A DNA stretch of 64,000 nucleotides from positions 44,615 to 108,614 of the forward strand of contig JAGLOO010000013.1 in assembly GCA_023138875.1 (NCBI GenBank), read 5' to 3'. The position numbers were made by a program, and so were the translations under genes. This DNA comes from Bacteroidales bacterium (lineage in GTDB: Bacteria; Bacteroidota; Bacteroidia; Bacteroidales; GCA-2748055). Position 1 is the first letter of the stretch, and the number at the start of each line of letters is the position of its first letter. Below the pieces are notes generated by a model. It did not search any database, was not told the origin of the DNA, and saw only the letters and a program-made list of their open reading frames with translations. Shown piece by piece: positions 53,953 through 63,877 of this stretch.

Positions 53953-55452
53953 CTATTTTAGAAGCAGTTTGTCGAAGTCCTCTACCAGTTTGACATCCTT
54001 CTGCCAGTCATAGAGGGTAAGTCCCCTCAGGTTGTAGTAGTAGTCCCAGTAATTTCTAAGTGCCTGTACAAAACCCCTTCTGGCCACATCCTTCTCTTCA
54101 AGGGCCACATTCAGGTCGAGCACATCGATCTTGCCAATAAGGAAGCGCTGCTTGGTAACCTCATAGCGAAGATCTGCAATGGTATCCGCCTTGAACGCAA
54201 TGGCTACCTGGTCATCCTGCAGGTTGAATTGCATCACCTGGAGGAATACATTCTCATCGAAATCTATCTGAGACTGTCTCACACCGGTCTTTACCACCTC
54301 TTCGGCCGATTGGGCCATGCGGTACTGACCCCGTCCCAATCCCCAGTCAAGAATAGGGACCTGCACCCCCACTTCCACCTGTTGTTGGTTGAGCGGATTC
54401 TGATACGCTCCTGATAACTCGTTGGCCACCTGGCTTAGTCCGAACCGCGCGAACAAATCGGCCCTTATCCCTTTCTGTGACCGGGCCTCCGCCACACTGC
54501 GCTCTGCTTCCAGCAATTGCCTCTCCATGTTCATAATCTCGGGATTGTTTGCTTTGGCCTCGGCAAGGGTTCGTGAATAATCCATATTAATATCAGGGAC
54601 TTCCCTTGGAAGAATCAATTGGAGGGTGATCCGTTCATTGAATCCCAGGAAAGACCTGAGCCTCGATTTTCTCAGCTCCAGGTCGATGGTACCTTCATTC
54701 AGGGCTGTTCCTGAATTCAGGAAACTTAATTCCATTTGCAGTAAATCATTCTCAGCGATGGTCCCCAGCTGGTAGCGTCCTTTTGCAATCTGAAACAATG
54801 TATCAGTATTGGCATAGTTCTTCCTTGCAATTTCCAGGTTGATCTGTGCCAGGGCCAGGTCAAAAAAATATCTTACTGCGACCTGGTTCACCCGCTCAAT
54901 GGTGTTGATGTAATCCAGTTTGGCCTCCTCATATTTCATGGGTTCGATCTTCCGGTCCCATTTGAGGGGATTGTACCCGTTGATAGGCTGAAAGAAACCG
55001 ATGGTAATTGGATAGGCCAGGTAGGAGGTGGGCGGCTCCTCACCAAAATTATCATTTCGACGGAGCATGGAAGAGACAAAGATCCTTCCCCCGGTGAGGC
55101 CAATATTCTGACTCATCTGCAAGTCAAGGGAGGAATGCATGGTTGACCTGGATACAAATTTCTCCGAACCATCGGGCTGGGTCACACTCTCCATGATATT
55201 GTTCAGAGAAGGTATGGTTGCCTCCAGCGACAAACTGGGTCTGAACCTGGCCAGATGGGTCCTGTATTCCCAGTAGCTGCTGCGAAACTGGTGCCTGGAC
55301 ATCAGCGCCATCAGCGACTGCTCCCCGGCAATCTGGATCACCTCCGGCAGGGTCAGCACTTTTAACTCAGTTTCAGCCTGCGGCTGTGAGAAAATATTCT
55401 GGAATAGGAACAGTGATATAAAAAGAGATGCGATGCGATACATGTTATTCAT
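53953..55452 (-). CDS. TolC-like outer-membrane efflux channel
   Basis: A 499-residue outer-membrane factor with a signal peptide (IASLFISLFLFQNIFSQ), two structural repeats of long helices (KVLTLPEVIQIAGEQSLMALMSRHQF; LAEAKANNPEIMNMERQLLEAERSVAEARSQKG) and beta-strands between, as in TolC. It would carry exported compounds through the outer membrane together with the MFP and MacB-type permease. Its start overlaps the permease end by eight bases, so the three genes are one unit. Confidence 0.9.
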   Translation of the reverse strand: MNNMYRIASLFISLFLFQNIFSQPQAETELKVLTLPEVIQIAGEQSLMALMSRHQFRSSYWEYRTHLARFRPSLSLEATIPSLNNIMESVTQPDGSEKFVSRSTMHSSLDLQMSQNIGLTGGRIFVSSMLRRNDNFGEEPPTSYLAYPITIGFFQPINGYNPLKWDRKIEPMKYEEAKLDYINTIERVNQVAVRYFFDLALAQINLEIARKNYANTDTLFQIAKGRYQLGTIAENDLLQMELSFLNSGTALNEGTIDLELRKSRLRSFLGFNERITLQLILPREVPDINMDYSRTLAEAKANNPEIMNMERQLLEAERSVAEARSQKGIRADLFARFGLSQVANELSGAYQNPLNQQQVEVGVQVPILDWGLGRGQYRMAQSAEEVVKTGVRQSQIDFDENVFLQVMQFNLQDDQVAIAFKADTIADLRYEVTKQRFLIGKIDVLDLNVALEEKDVARRGFVQALRNYWDYYYNLRGLTLYDWQKDVKLVEDFDKLLLK

Positions 55453-56794
55453 ACCTTAATGATTCGATGGGATCCCTTTCGGAAGCCCGTTTGGCCGGGG
55501 AGTATCCGAAGATGACCCCAACCGATGCAGATACAACAAAAGCGATGATTACACTGATGGGTGTGACTACAGTCATGATGTCGGCAAACCTGGTAATCAA
55601 TAAGGAGGCCACAATCCCGATGATTACCCCCAGCAAGCCCCCGATCACACTGATCAGGACCGCCTCGGCCAGGAACTGGACCACAATATCCTTTTTCTGC
55701 GCACCGATGGCCAGCCGGACTCCGATCTCCTTGATGCGTTCCATCACCGAGGCAAACATAATGTTCATAATCCCGATGCCACCCACAAGCAGGGAGATGC
55801 TGGCTATGGCACCCAGCACAACGTTGAATACGTCCTTGGTCCGCTGCTCCTGCTTTAAAAGCAACTCCGGGACCGTGATCTCAAAATCCTTTACATCCTC
55901 ATGCCTTCTCAGTATCAACCGGCTTAATAGATCGGTGGAGGGGGACAACTCTCCCGAATCATTGACCTGGACAATGATCCGGTCCAGCTGGTGATAGTTG
56001 GAGGCGCTGTTCTGGTCAGGCCTGAAACTAAAGGCAAATCCCATCCCAAAAAAGCTCATACCTTCGCTCCCTTTGATGCGGGAAGCCACCAGCGCCCTGT
56101 TCTGATACCTCATCAGCATGGTTTTGACAGGAACGTAAATGTTGTCATTCATCACGTTTACTCCGATGTTTTCAAACCTGGTAAGGCTCACATCGTTCAT
56201 TTCCAGGACTCCCACTACTTTTAACCATACTTTGTCAAACTTGATATATTTACCAATGGGATTCTCCCTGCTGAAGAATTTGTTCTTAATATTAGCTCCG
56301 ATCACACACACGGGAATGCCATTTTCCTCCTGGTAATCATTGAAAAAGGCCCCCTCCCGGAGCGGCAGATTGAATATCTCGAAATACTCGATGGAGACTC
56401 CCAGCAACTTGGCGGAGGCCCTTTTACCTCCCTGGATCACATAACTGTTCAGGGTAATTTCAGGGGAGACCATCCTCACAGTGGGCAGAACTTCCGCAAT
56501 GGCATCCACATCATCCAGTGTTAGTCCCGGTGAGAATTTCCGGACCTGCTTTTCACCGCCTTCCTCCGAACCATTCCCCGAAGAGGGCTCCACAATGGGA
56601 GTGACCATGATGTTGTTGACTCCAACCATCTTGATCTGGTCGAGGATCTCCTGTTGTGCACCCCTGCCAATGGCCAGCATGGTGATCACCGCGGCAACCC
56701 CAAAGATGATTCCAAGTGCGGTGAGTATGCTCCGCAGCTGGTTTGCCATGATCGATTCAATGGCAATTAAAACATCGTGAAAATACCTGCTCAT
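55445..56794 (-). CDS. MacB-type ABC permease subunit (ATPase absent)
   Basis: A 449-residue membrane protein with the MacB_PCD periplasmic domain and FtsX helices: SRYFHDVLIAIESIMANQLRSILTALGIIFGVAAVITMLAIGRG at the start (split here by motif), and the C-terminal SLLVGGIGIMNIMFASVMERIKEIGVRLAIGAQKKDIVVQFLAEAVLI followed by YSPAKRASERDPIESLRYE. The usual N-terminal ATPase of MacB is missing and no separate ATPase gene lies in this cluster; it must be supplied elsewhere. Mechanotransmission-type export is expected. Upstream is the MFP gene (two bases apart). Confidence 0.9.
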   Translation of the reverse strand: MSRYFHDVLIAIESIMANQLRSILTALGIIFGVAAVITMLAIGRGAQQEILDQIKMVGVNNIMVTPIVEPSSGNGSEEGGEKQVRKFSPGLTLDDVDAIAEVLPTVRMVSPEITLNSYVIQGGKRASAKLLGVSIEYFEIFNLPLREGAFFNDYQEENGIPVCVIGANIKNKFFSRENPIGKYIKFDKVWLKVVGVLEMNDVSLTRFENIGVNVMNDNIYVPVKTMLMRYQNRALVASRIKGSEGMSFFGMGFAFSFRPDQNSASNYHQLDRIIVQVNDSGELSPSTDLLSRLILRRHEDVKDFEITVPELLLKQEQRTKDVFNVVLGAIASISLLVGGIGIMNIMFASVMERIKEIGVRLAIGAQKKDIVVQFLAEAVLISVIGGLLGVIIGIVASLLITRFADIMTVVTPISVIIAFVVSASVGVIFGYSPAKRASERDPIESLRYE

Positions 56795-56796
56795 GA

Positions 56797-58146
56797 TTAT
56801 CTCCGGAAATTGCGGGGCTGTTGTTGCTGCTTTTTCATCATTTTCTGCTGCTCTTCCAGCCGCTGCTCTTCTTCTTCCTTTCTTTTCTTGATCTCTTCCA
56901 ACAGGGCCATCCCGGTATAATCAAACGACTCCGGTTTTTCAGGAAGAGAGAGGTATAGCTTTTCCCCTCTCTTCAACCCCAACTCCACCACAATGAAGTT
57001 TTCATTGGACTCTCCCAGGACAACGATTTGCTTCTTCCCAACCCGGGTGAATACAAATGTAAGGCTGTCGTTGGCATGGACAGCTTCCAGTGGTACATAC
57101 AACACACTATCAAGTACCTCGGTGATCACCTTATTGCTGGAGGTCATGGAAGGCCGTAAGATGGTGTCACGTTCATTCAGCTCAATGCGGACCTCAAATA
57201 CCTTTGCATCCGTATTGGGCAGTTGCTGTCCAATATTAGCCACCTCCCTGACCTCCCCTGTAAACTTTTTTTCAGGGAATGCATCTACCCCGATCTCCAC
57301 CTGCTGACCAACTTTTAATTTACTGATATCAATTTCATTCACATAAGTGAGGGAAATCATGGTGGAAAGATCCGGCAAGGTGGCTACAGTAAGGTCCCAC
57401 GTATTGATCTCCGAACCGGCGGTCCGCTTTTGACCATTCCAGTCCTTTTTATAGATCACCATTCCCGATGCAGGGGCCATGATGTCAAATTGCTTCAACA
57501 CCGCCTCCATCTCATTCTTTCTTCTTCTGTCCTTGGCCAGGTTTATCTCAGCTTCACGCATTTCGGCCTGTGCCTGTCTGACCCTGAGGATGTAGTTCTT
57601 TTCGGCCTGACTATGGGCCCGGACGGCTTTTTCCAGTTCGATCTCAGCCTGGCGAATGGTGGCCGGGGGTTCGTACTGGGATTGTTCCAGGGTAATTTCC
57701 GCTTCCTCCATAGCAAAATTCAGGTTGATCAGATCATCCCTCAGTTGCCTCAGCTGCATGGTGGTATCAAGCTTGGTCCGCATGTACTCCGACTCCTGCT
57801 TTTCAAGGTTATCCAGAATATCCTTTAAAGTGTTATCTGCTTCAGACCGGTCCAGGGTAGCAACCCAGGCACCTGAGTCAACGACTGTTCCTTCCGGGAT
57901 CAGATCCTGGATCTTCACCCTGTGTATCCTCAAATTTCTGCTTCGCAGTGAAGAAGGTGCCTTTATCTCCGTCTCCCTGATTGCCTGCAGTTCTCCGGTT
58001 ACCATTACAGCAATTTCAAACTGGCCATACTGCACCTTGGTTTCAAGCACAATCTCCTTTTCCTTGCCCGAGAGTACCGAATATAGGATCATTGCAGTAA
58101 TAAGTACCACGGGAACAATAATGGCTATAAGTGTTCTTCTCTTCAT
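56797..58146 (-). CDS. HlyD/MacA-type periplasmic adaptor protein
   Basis: A 449-residue membrane-fusion protein with an N-terminal anchor helix (LIAIIVPVVLITAMILYSVLS), a lipoyl/hairpin section (LDTTMQLRQLRDDLINLNFAMEEAEITLEQSQ coiled coil, about 115-210) and beta-barrel parts (LKVGQQVEIGVDAFPEKKFTGEVREVANIG). The tail is low-complexity (Glu/Gln/Lys-rich). It bridges the MacB-type permease and TolC. It lies 18 bases after glmM and two bases before the permease. Confidence 0.88.
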   Translation of the reverse strand: MKRRTLIAIIVPVVLITAMILYSVLSGKEKEIVLETKVQYGQFEIAVMVTGELQAIRETEIKAPSSLRSRNLRIHRVKIQDLIPEGTVVDSGAWVATLDRSEADNTLKDILDNLEKQESEYMRTKLDTTMQLRQLRDDLINLNFAMEEAEITLEQSQYEPPATIRQAEIELEKAVRAHSQAEKNYILRVRQAQAEMREAEINLAKDRRRKNEMEAVLKQFDIMAPASGMVIYKKDWNGQKRTAGSEINTWDLTVATLPDLSTMISLTYVNEIDISKLKVGQQVEIGVDAFPEKKFTGEVREVANIGQQLPNTDAKVFEVRIELNERDTILRPSMTSSNKVITEVLDSVLYVPLEAVHANDSLTFVFTRVGKKQIVVLGESNENFIVVELGLKRGEKLYLSLPEKPESFDYTGMALLEEIKKRKEEEEQRLEEQQKMMKKQQQQPRNFRR

Positions 58147-58164
58147 TGGTTTGATAAATGTTAT

Positions 58165-59559
58165 TTAGATCCGGTTCAATAATTGATCAATGGTTTCCAT
58201 GGCTTTTTGAGCAAGCCGGTCCGCCTCGTCGCTGTTACCTGCTTCAGCATAGAGCCTGATAATGGGTTCGGTATTGGATTTCCTAAGGTGAACCCAGCCT
58301 TCGGGCATGTCCACCTTTACACCGTCCACTGTATTCACATCAAACATGTCATATTCCTTTTCAAAGGCAGCAAGCAACCGGTCTGCATCGGCATTTTCCG
58401 GCAACACCACTTTATTCTTTGAGATTGAATAGTCGGGATAACGCTTCCGGAGCTGACTGCAGGCCATGCCACTCCCGGCCAGGTGTGTAAGGAACAGGGC
58501 GATACCCACCAGGGCATCCCTCCCATAATGGAGTTCAGGGTAGATGATCCCTCCATTGCCTTCTCCTCCTATGACACAATCGTTCCGCTTCATGGCTTCT
58601 ACCACATTGACCTCCCCTACAGCAGCCGGGAAATAGGATTTGCCATACCCTTCGGTGACATCCCGAAGGGCCCTGGTGGATGATAGGTTGGAGGCTGTAT
58701 TACCGGGTGTGCGGGATAAGACATAATCTGCCACTGCCACCAAGGTGTACTCTTCACCAAACATGGTTCCATCTTCACAAACCATGGCCAGCCTGTCCAC
58801 GTCAGGATCAACCACGAAACCCACATCAGCTTTTTCTCTTACCATGGTTTCAGATATTGCTGAAAGGTGTTCAGGGAGAGGCTCGGGATTGTGTGGAAAT
58901 TCGCCTGTGGGCTCGCAATACAATTCAATAACATCCTGCACGCCCAATTCTTTTAAAAGCCGGGGCAGAACGATCCCTCCTACTGAATTCACACAATCAA
59001 TTACCACGCGGAATCCTTTTTCTCTTATCTTTTCCACATCTACCAGGTCAAGACCAAGGACCCAATTGATATGTTTGACGTCCATTCCCTCCAATGGTTT
59101 AATCTCACCCAGCTTTCTTACATCCGCATAGGTAAAATCGTTGGACCTCACCTTCTTCAGGATGGCATTCCCGTCCTCCGCTGACAGGAATTCCCCTTTC
59201 TCATTGAGCAATTTTAAGGCGTTCCATTGAGCCGGGTTGTGACTGGCAGTAAGTATAATACCACCGTCAGCTCCCAGTTCCGTTACTGCCATTTCCACGG
59301 TGGGAGTGGTGGCCAGGCCCATCTGATACACATGCAATCCCATGGCTGAAAGGGTGGCTGTAACCAGTTGTTCCATCATGGGTCCGGAAATACGGGCATC
59401 CCTTCCCAGGGCCACTGACGGTTCCTCCTTACCAGATCTGGCCTTCAGCCAGGAGGCATATGCTGAAGTAAACTGTACTGTATCGATGGGGGTCAATCCT
59501 TCTCCCGGAACTCCGCCAATGGTTCCCCTGATTCCGGAAATTGATATAACGAGACTCAT
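58165..59559 (-). CDS. glmM: Phosphoglucosamine mutase-like hexose phosphomutase
   Basis: A 464-residue enzyme of the alpha-D-phosphohexomutase family. It begins ISGIRGTIGGVPGEGLTP, has the phosphoserine loop GGIILTASHNPAQWN, the metal-binding DPDVDRLAMV, the substrate-binding GEGNGGIIYPE and the phosphate-binding HLRKSNTEPIIRLYAEA. The loops fit a GlmM-type mutase (glucosamine-6-P to glucosamine-1-P), although family members with other sugars share them. It sits upstream of the efflux genes with an 18-base gap; whether this is functional coupling is unknown. Confidence 0.85.
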   Translation of the reverse strand: MSLVISISGIRGTIGGVPGEGLTPIDTVQFTSAYASWLKARSGKEEPSVALGRDARISGPMMEQLVTATLSAMGLHVYQMGLATTPTVEMAVTELGADGGIILTASHNPAQWNALKLLNEKGEFLSAEDGNAILKKVRSNDFTYADVRKLGEIKPLEGMDVKHINWVLGLDLVDVEKIREKGFRVVIDCVNSVGGIVLPRLLKELGVQDVIELYCEPTGEFPHNPEPLPEHLSAISETMVREKADVGFVVDPDVDRLAMVCEDGTMFGEEYTLVAVADYVLSRTPGNTASNLSSTRALRDVTEGYGKSYFPAAVGEVNVVEAMKRNDCVIGGEGNGGIIYPELHYGRDALVGIALFLTHLAGSGMACSQLRKRYPDYSISKNKVVLPENADADRLLAAFEKEYDMFDVNTVDGVKVDMPEGWVHLRKSNTEPIIRLYAEAGNSDEADRLAQKAMETIDQLLNRI

Positions 59560-59651
59560 ATTGTAACTGGTTAATAATGAAAGAGCAGCCTGATTTTTAC
59601 AATGATATCAAAGTTAGAAATAGTTTTCCAAGATTGTTTCTTAATTAGCTG

Positions 59652-59659
59652 TATCTTTG
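59652..59659 (+). promoter_or_regulatory. -7 promoter box of rluB
   Basis: TATCTTTG fits the TAnnTTTG consensus, 31 bases before the rluB start, in the divergent gap to glmM. A TTG-like -33 element is weak. Confidence 0.6.
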
Positions 59660-59690
59660 TCCACTTTAACACTATTTAAGAGTTAAGTCT

Positions 59691-60770
59691 TTGAGCAAAA
59701 CAGGGCCAAATAAAAAAGGGGGGTATTCGGCTTCCAGAGCGGGAAGCAGGTCGTCCGATAAAACCGGTGGGCGGACCCGGACAACCGGTCCGGGAAAAGG
59801 GAAAACCGATGGCGCAGGTCGCGGCCGGTCAGCAAGCGCAGGGAAAGGAAGGCTGGAAGGCGGTAGCCGCACCTGGTCATCTGAATCCCGGAAAGGAAAA
59901 CCGGAGGGGAAAAGCTACTCCCGGTCAGCAGATGACAGGAAGGGAAAACCGGAGGGGAAAAGCTACTCCCGGTCAGCAGATGACAGGAAGAGAAAACCGG
60001 AGGAGAAAAGCCGGACCAGACCAGCCGGGGCCGGAAAGAAAAAACCAGATGATGATCTGGTGCGATTGAATAAATATGTTGCAGCTTCGGGAGTATGCTC
60101 CAGACGGGAAGCAGACCAGTTGATCACTGCAGGTTTGATCTCTGTAAACGGTAAGACCATCAATAAGCTGGGGACCAAAGTGAAACCGGATGACGATGTG
60201 CGCTACAATGGCCAGCGGATCAGAAATGAACGGAAGGTATACCTGTTGCTCAACAAACCCAAGGATTATGTGACCACCACCGATGATCCAAAGGAGAGAA
60301 AGACCGTGATGCTGCTTATCAGGAATGCATGCAACGAAAGGATCTACCCGGTAGGCCGCCTCGACCGCAATACTACGGGTGTAATGCTGTTTACCAATGA
60401 TGGAGAAATGGCTAAAAAGCTAACACACCCCAGTTACAATAAGAAAAAGATCTATCATATTTTCCTGGATAAAGGAGTTACAGCAGGAGACCTGAAGAAA
60501 CTGGCAGATGGCATTACACTGGATGACGGATTGATTCAACCCGATGCCATCAGCTATGCGAGCAGTGAGAACAAAAGGGAAATAGGCATGGAGATCCATT
60601 CGGGACGGAACCGCATTGTGAGGCGGATGTTTGAATCCCTGGGATACAGGGTGAATAAACTGGACCGTGTCTATTTTGCCGGCCTGACCAAGAAAAGTCT
60701 GTCACGTGGAAAGTGGCGGTTCCTCACAGAGAAAGAGATCGGCAGGTTAAAAATGAACGCTTACGAGTAG
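59691..60770 (+). CDS. rluB: Ribosomal large-subunit pseudouridine synthase RluB-like, with disordered basic tail
   Basis: A 359-residue protein starting at TTG 59691. The first about 120 residues are low-complexity (Arg/Lys/Gly/Ser), including a 16-residue unit repeated twice (RKGKPEGKSYSRSADD). Then comes an S4 domain (VRLNKYVAASGVCSRREADQLI) and the RluB/RsuA catalytic domain (IYPVGRLDRNTTGVMLFTNDG with the catalytic Asp; IHSGRNRIVRRMFESLGYRVNKLDR). It makes pseudouridine in 23S rRNA, and the tail may help RNA binding. It lies upstream of era with a four-base gap, so rluB-era-der form a ribosome-linked unit. Confidence 0.9.
   Translation: MSKTGPNKKGGYSASRAGSRSSDKTGGRTRTTGPGKGKTDGAGRGRSASAGKGRLEGGSRTWSSESRKGKPEGKSYSRSADDRKGKPEGKSYSRSADDRKRKPEEKSRTRPAGAGKKKPDDDLVRLNKYVAASGVCSRREADQLITAGLISVNGKTINKLGTKVKPDDDVRYNGQRIRNERKVYLLLNKPKDYVTTTDDPKERKTVMLLIRNACNERIYPVGRLDRNTTGVMLFTNDGEMAKKLTHPSYNKKKIYHIFLDKGVTAGDLKKLADGITLDDGLIQPDAISYASSENKREIGMEIHSGRNRIVRRMFESLGYRVNKLDRVYFAGLTKKSLSRGKWRFLTEKEIGRLKMNAYE
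59889..59984 (+). repeat. 48-bp in-frame tandem repeat within rluB
   Basis: Two near-identical copies encode RKGKPEGKSYSRSADD, and a third partial unit follows. Codon-level identity indicates recent duplication; unit number may vary between strains. Confidence 0.85.
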
Positions 60771-60774
60771 GGTC

Positions 60775-61653
60775 ATGGAACATAAATCGGGCTATGTCAA
60801 TATCATCGGAAAACCCAATGTGGGAAAATCCACCCTGATGAATGCCATGGTGGGTGAAAAGCTCTCCATCATCACTTCCAAGGCACAGACCACCCGTCAC
60901 AGGATCCATGGAATATTGAACACTGAAGAATACCAGATCATCTTCTCCGATACTCCCGGTATCCTGGAACCCAATTATAAACTCCAGGAAAACATGTTAA
61001 AGGCTGTACGTTCGGCCCTGGTGGATGCTGATGTGCTTATTTACCTCACCGAGATGGGTGAGCAACCCGACCCGGAGAATGGATTCATCCAGAAACTGGC
61101 CCATACAAAAGTTCCCGTATTGCTGGTCATCAACAAAATCGACCTGAGCAACCAGGAGAGAGTAATGGACTCCATTGAGCAGTGGAACCAGGTGCTTCCT
61201 CTGGCAGAAAAGATCCCCATTAGTGCCCTCGTAAATTTTAATGTGGATCTCCTCTTCAACCGGATCCTTCACCATATACCCGAGTCGCCTCCTTACTACC
61301 CGAAAGACGCACTTACCGACAAATCCGAACGTTTTTTTGCGGGAGAGATGATCAGGGAAAAAATTTTACTCCATTACAAGCAGGAGATCCCGTATTCTGT
61401 GGAGATTGAAATTGATACATTCAAAGAGGATAAGAAACTTATCAGGATCTACGCGGTTATTTTCGTGGAAAGAGAAAGTCAAAAAGGTATTTTGATCGGG
61501 AATGAAGGAAAAGCCCTGAAGAGAGTAGGCAGGGAGGCCAGGCTGGACATGGAAAGCTTTTTCCAAAAAAAGGTTTTCCTGGAACTCAGAGTGAAGGTAA
61601 AGAAAGACTGGAGAAACAATGAACTCCTCATCAAAAAGTTCGGATACCGCTAA
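60775..61653 (+). CDS. era: GTPase Era, 16S rRNA-binding
   Basis: A 292-residue GTPase: G1 IIGKPNVGKSTLMNAMVGEK, G3 FSDTPGILEPNYKL, G4 VINKIDLSN, then the KH-domain with GILIGNEGKALKRVGREARLDMESFF. It binds the 3' end of 16S rRNA in small-subunit maturation. The G2/switch region SKAQTTRHRIHGI is also typical. It lies four bases after rluB. Confidence 0.96.
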   Translation: MEHKSGYVNIIGKPNVGKSTLMNAMVGEKLSIITSKAQTTRHRIHGILNTEEYQIIFSDTPGILEPNYKLQENMLKAVRSALVDADVLIYLTEMGEQPDPENGFIQKLAHTKVPVLLVINKIDLSNQERVMDSIEQWNQVLPLAEKIPISALVNFNVDLLFNRILHHIPESPPYYPKDALTDKSERFFAGEMIREKILLHYKQEIPYSVEIEIDTFKEDKKLIRIYAVIFVERESQKGILIGNEGKALKRVGREARLDMESFFQKKVFLELRVKVKKDWRNNELLIKKFGYR

Positions 61654-61665
61654 AGCAATTTGCAC

Positions 61666-62970
61666 ATGGGAAATATTGTGGCCATAGTAGGAAGACCCAA
61701 TGTGGGAAAATCCACATTCTTCAATCGCCTCACAGAAACCAGGCAGGCCATTGTTGATCAGGTAAGCGGGGTTACCCGGGACCGGCACTACGGCAAGGTG
61801 ATCTGGAACGGGCATGAGTTCAGCATCATTGACACGGGAGGGTATGTAACCAATTCTGACGATGTTTTTGAAAAGGAGATCCGGAAACAGGTGATCCTGG
61901 CCATTGAAGAGGCCGACATTGTGGTGTTCCTGGTGGATGTGACCGGTGGAATCACAGACCTGGACGAGACCATTGCCGGCATGCTCCGCAGGATAAATAA
62001 ACCGGTGATGGTGGTGGTGAACAAAGTGGACAATGCCGACCGGTTGTATGATGCCACGCTCTTCTACAGCCTGGGTCTTGGGGATTATAGCGCCGTTTCA
62101 TCCATCAATGGAAGCGGGACGGGGGATATGCTGGATAAACTCACTTCTATGTTCGTAAAGACTGACGAGGAGGAGGAAGAAGATATCCCCAGGATCGCCG
62201 TAGTCGGAAGGCCCAATGTGGGGAAATCTTCACTGGTTAATGCCCTTATCGGTGAGGAAAGGAATATTGTAACACCCGTTTCAGGGACAACAAGGGACTC
62301 CATCAATACCCGGTATAACAAATATCACCACGACTTTTACCTGGTGGATACTGCCGGCCTCAGGAAGAAGGGTAAGGTAAAAGAGGACCTGGAATTTTAT
62401 TCGGTGATGCGGTCTGTAAGAGCCATTGAGCATGCAGATGTATGTATGCTGCTCATCGATGCTGCCATTGGCATTGAGGGTCAGGATGTAAATATCTTTC
62501 ACCTGATTGAAAGGAACTGGAAGGGAGTGGTGGTCCTGGTCAACAAATGGGACCTGGTGGACAAGGAGACCCAGACCATGAAACAGTTTGAAGAGAAAAT
62601 CAGGAAACGGCTCGAACCCTTTGACGATGTGCCCATCCTGTTTGTATCCGCCATCACCAAACAGAGAATCCATAAAGCACTTGAGGTAGCCATTGAAGTC
62701 TACAGGAATCGCAAGGTACGGATCCCTACATCCCGCCTGAACGAAGTCATGCAACGGGTCATAGAGGAATACCACCCACCTGCGGTGAAAGGGAAACATA
62801 TCAGGATCAAATATGTAACCCAGTTGCCCACATATGCTCCCGCATTTGCATTTTTCTGTAACCTGCCCCAGTATATAAAAGACCCCTATAAGAGATACCT
62901 TGAGAATCAGTTGCGTAAACATTTCAATTTCACAGGTGTTCCAATAAGGGTATTCATGCGAAAGAAATAG
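61666..62970 (+). CDS. der: Ribosome-associated GTPase Der (EngA)
   Basis: A 434-residue protein with two tandem GTPase domains: G1 [17 protein letters not shown] and [21 protein letters not shown]3 IDTGGYV and [13 protein letters not shown]4 NKVDNA and NKWDLVD, and a C-terminal KH-like domain ([27 protein letters not shown]). The ATG at 61666 is used; an upstream TTG adds two residues. It assists 50S assembly. It lies 12 bases after era. Confidence 0.97.
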   Translation: MGNIVAIVGRPNVGKSTFFNRLTETRQAIVDQVSGVTRDRHYGKVIWNGHEFSIIDTGGYVTNSDDVFEKEIRKQVILAIEEADIVVFLVDVTGGITDLDETIAGMLRRINKPVMVVVNKVDNADRLYDATLFYSLGLGDYSAVSSINGSGTGDMLDKLTSMFVKTDEEEEEDIPRIAVVGRPNVGKSSLVNALIGEERNIVTPVSGTTRDSINTRYNKYHHDFYLVDTAGLRKKGKVKEDLEFYSVMRSVRAIEHADVCMLLIDAAIGIEGQDVNIFHLIERNWKGVVVLVNKWDLVDKETQTMKQFEEKIRKRLEPFDDVPILFVSAITKQRIHKALEVAIEVYRNRKVRIPTSRLNEVMQRVIEEYHPPAVKGKHIRIKYVTQLPTYAPAFAFFCNLPQYIKDPYKRYLENQLRKHFNFTGVPIRVFMRKK

Positions 62971-62998
62971 GCAGGATTTTTGTAGTATTGAACATTAT

Positions 62999-63514
62999 AT
63001 GCGGAAAACCGGCTCCATCATACTGATTGCATTGTTCCTCCTTGTCTCATGCGACGAGATCAAACCGGAATATCCGGACGAACCTGTCATTGATTACCAG
63101 GGGTTTGGGCTATTTATCTCCGTAGATCAACTGGGGAATAAGAGCCTGGTGGGTCAGCTTACCTTTAAATTTACAGATGGCGATGGAAACCTGGGATTAT
63201 ACCCCCTTGCTGATTCCTCAGGTGTAAACCTTCCCGATACGGTTAAATATAATTTCTTTCTTCAACTGTATGATCTGAATAACTATGAATACGAAAAGGT
63301 TCCGGAAGAAGAAGGGGGAATTCTGAAATACCGGATCCCTTACCTGGACAAACAACCGCTAAGTGGGACAATGGACCTTGAAATATTCTACCCGGTAATC
63401 ATCCATGACACGATCTTCTATACTTTCTATATCTTTGACAGGGACTTTAACCGCAGCAATGTGGATACCACTGAAGTGATCGTATTAAGCGGAATTGACC
63501 TGGAGGAGATTTAA
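62999..63514 (+). CDS. Short surface or periplasmic lipoprotein
   Basis: A 171-residue protein with a lipoprotein signal (LIALFLLVSCDEIKP) and a beta-rich body that includes GQLTFKFTDGDGNLGLYPLAD, an Ig- or cadherin-like 'FTDGDGN' motif, and LEIFYPVIIHDTIFYTFYIFDRDFNRSN. The repeated motif FTDGDGN-LGL is common in Bacteroidota lipoproteins of unknown role. It lies 28 bases after der, likely on the same transcript. Confidence 0.7.
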   Translation: MRKTGSIILIALFLLVSCDEIKPEYPDEPVIDYQGFGLFISVDQLGNKSLVGQLTFKFTDGDGNLGLYPLADSSGVNLPDTVKYNFFLQLYDLNNYEYEKVPEEEGGILKYRIPYLDKQPLSGTMDLEIFYPVIIHDTIFYTFYIFDRDFNRSNVDTTEVIVLSGIDLEEI

Positions 63515-63532
63515 AAGGTGCCCAAAAGGAAG

Positions 63533-63877
63533 CTACAGTTTAATACCCATAAATAATACATCGTCCACCTGTTCCAGATCCTCTTTCCAGAGGAAGAAAT
63601 TGCTCTTGATGTAATTGTACTGTTCATCCATCGGCTTGTTGTGGATATCCCGCAACAGATTCTTGAGCCTGACCAGTTTTTCACAGAATTTTTGACTGGG
63701 TTTGTTGCCTGGGATTTTGTCCACCAGCTCCAGCCCTTGCACCAGCCCTTGCACCAGCCCTTGCTCCAACTCCTGCACCTCAGAAAGACCAATGCTATCC
63801 CGGGTAATAGGGGCTTTAACAGCTAATAAACGCTTCTTGAAATACCAGATCGTCCATGCATCAATCCGTGGTATCAA
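63533..63877 (-). CDS. Unrecognised 114-residue protein with QGLV repeat
   Basis: From a TTG start (63875-63877, after AAGG) the product begins MIPRIDAWTIWYFKKRLLAV, contains the short repeat EQGLVQGLVQGLELVDKI and ends with an acidic, aromatic helical part (NYIKSNFFLWKEDLEQVDDVLFMGI). It lies convergent to the lipoprotein with 18 bases between their ends. I do not recognise a family. The three 12-base units could vary in number. The remaining bases 63878-64000 show no feature. Confidence 0.5.
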   Translation of the reverse strand: MIPRIDAWTIWYFKKRLLAVKAPITRDSIGLSEVQELEQGLVQGLVQGLELVDKIPGNKPSQKFCEKLVRLKNLLRDIHNKPMDEQYNYIKSNFFLWKEDLEQVDDVLFMGIKL

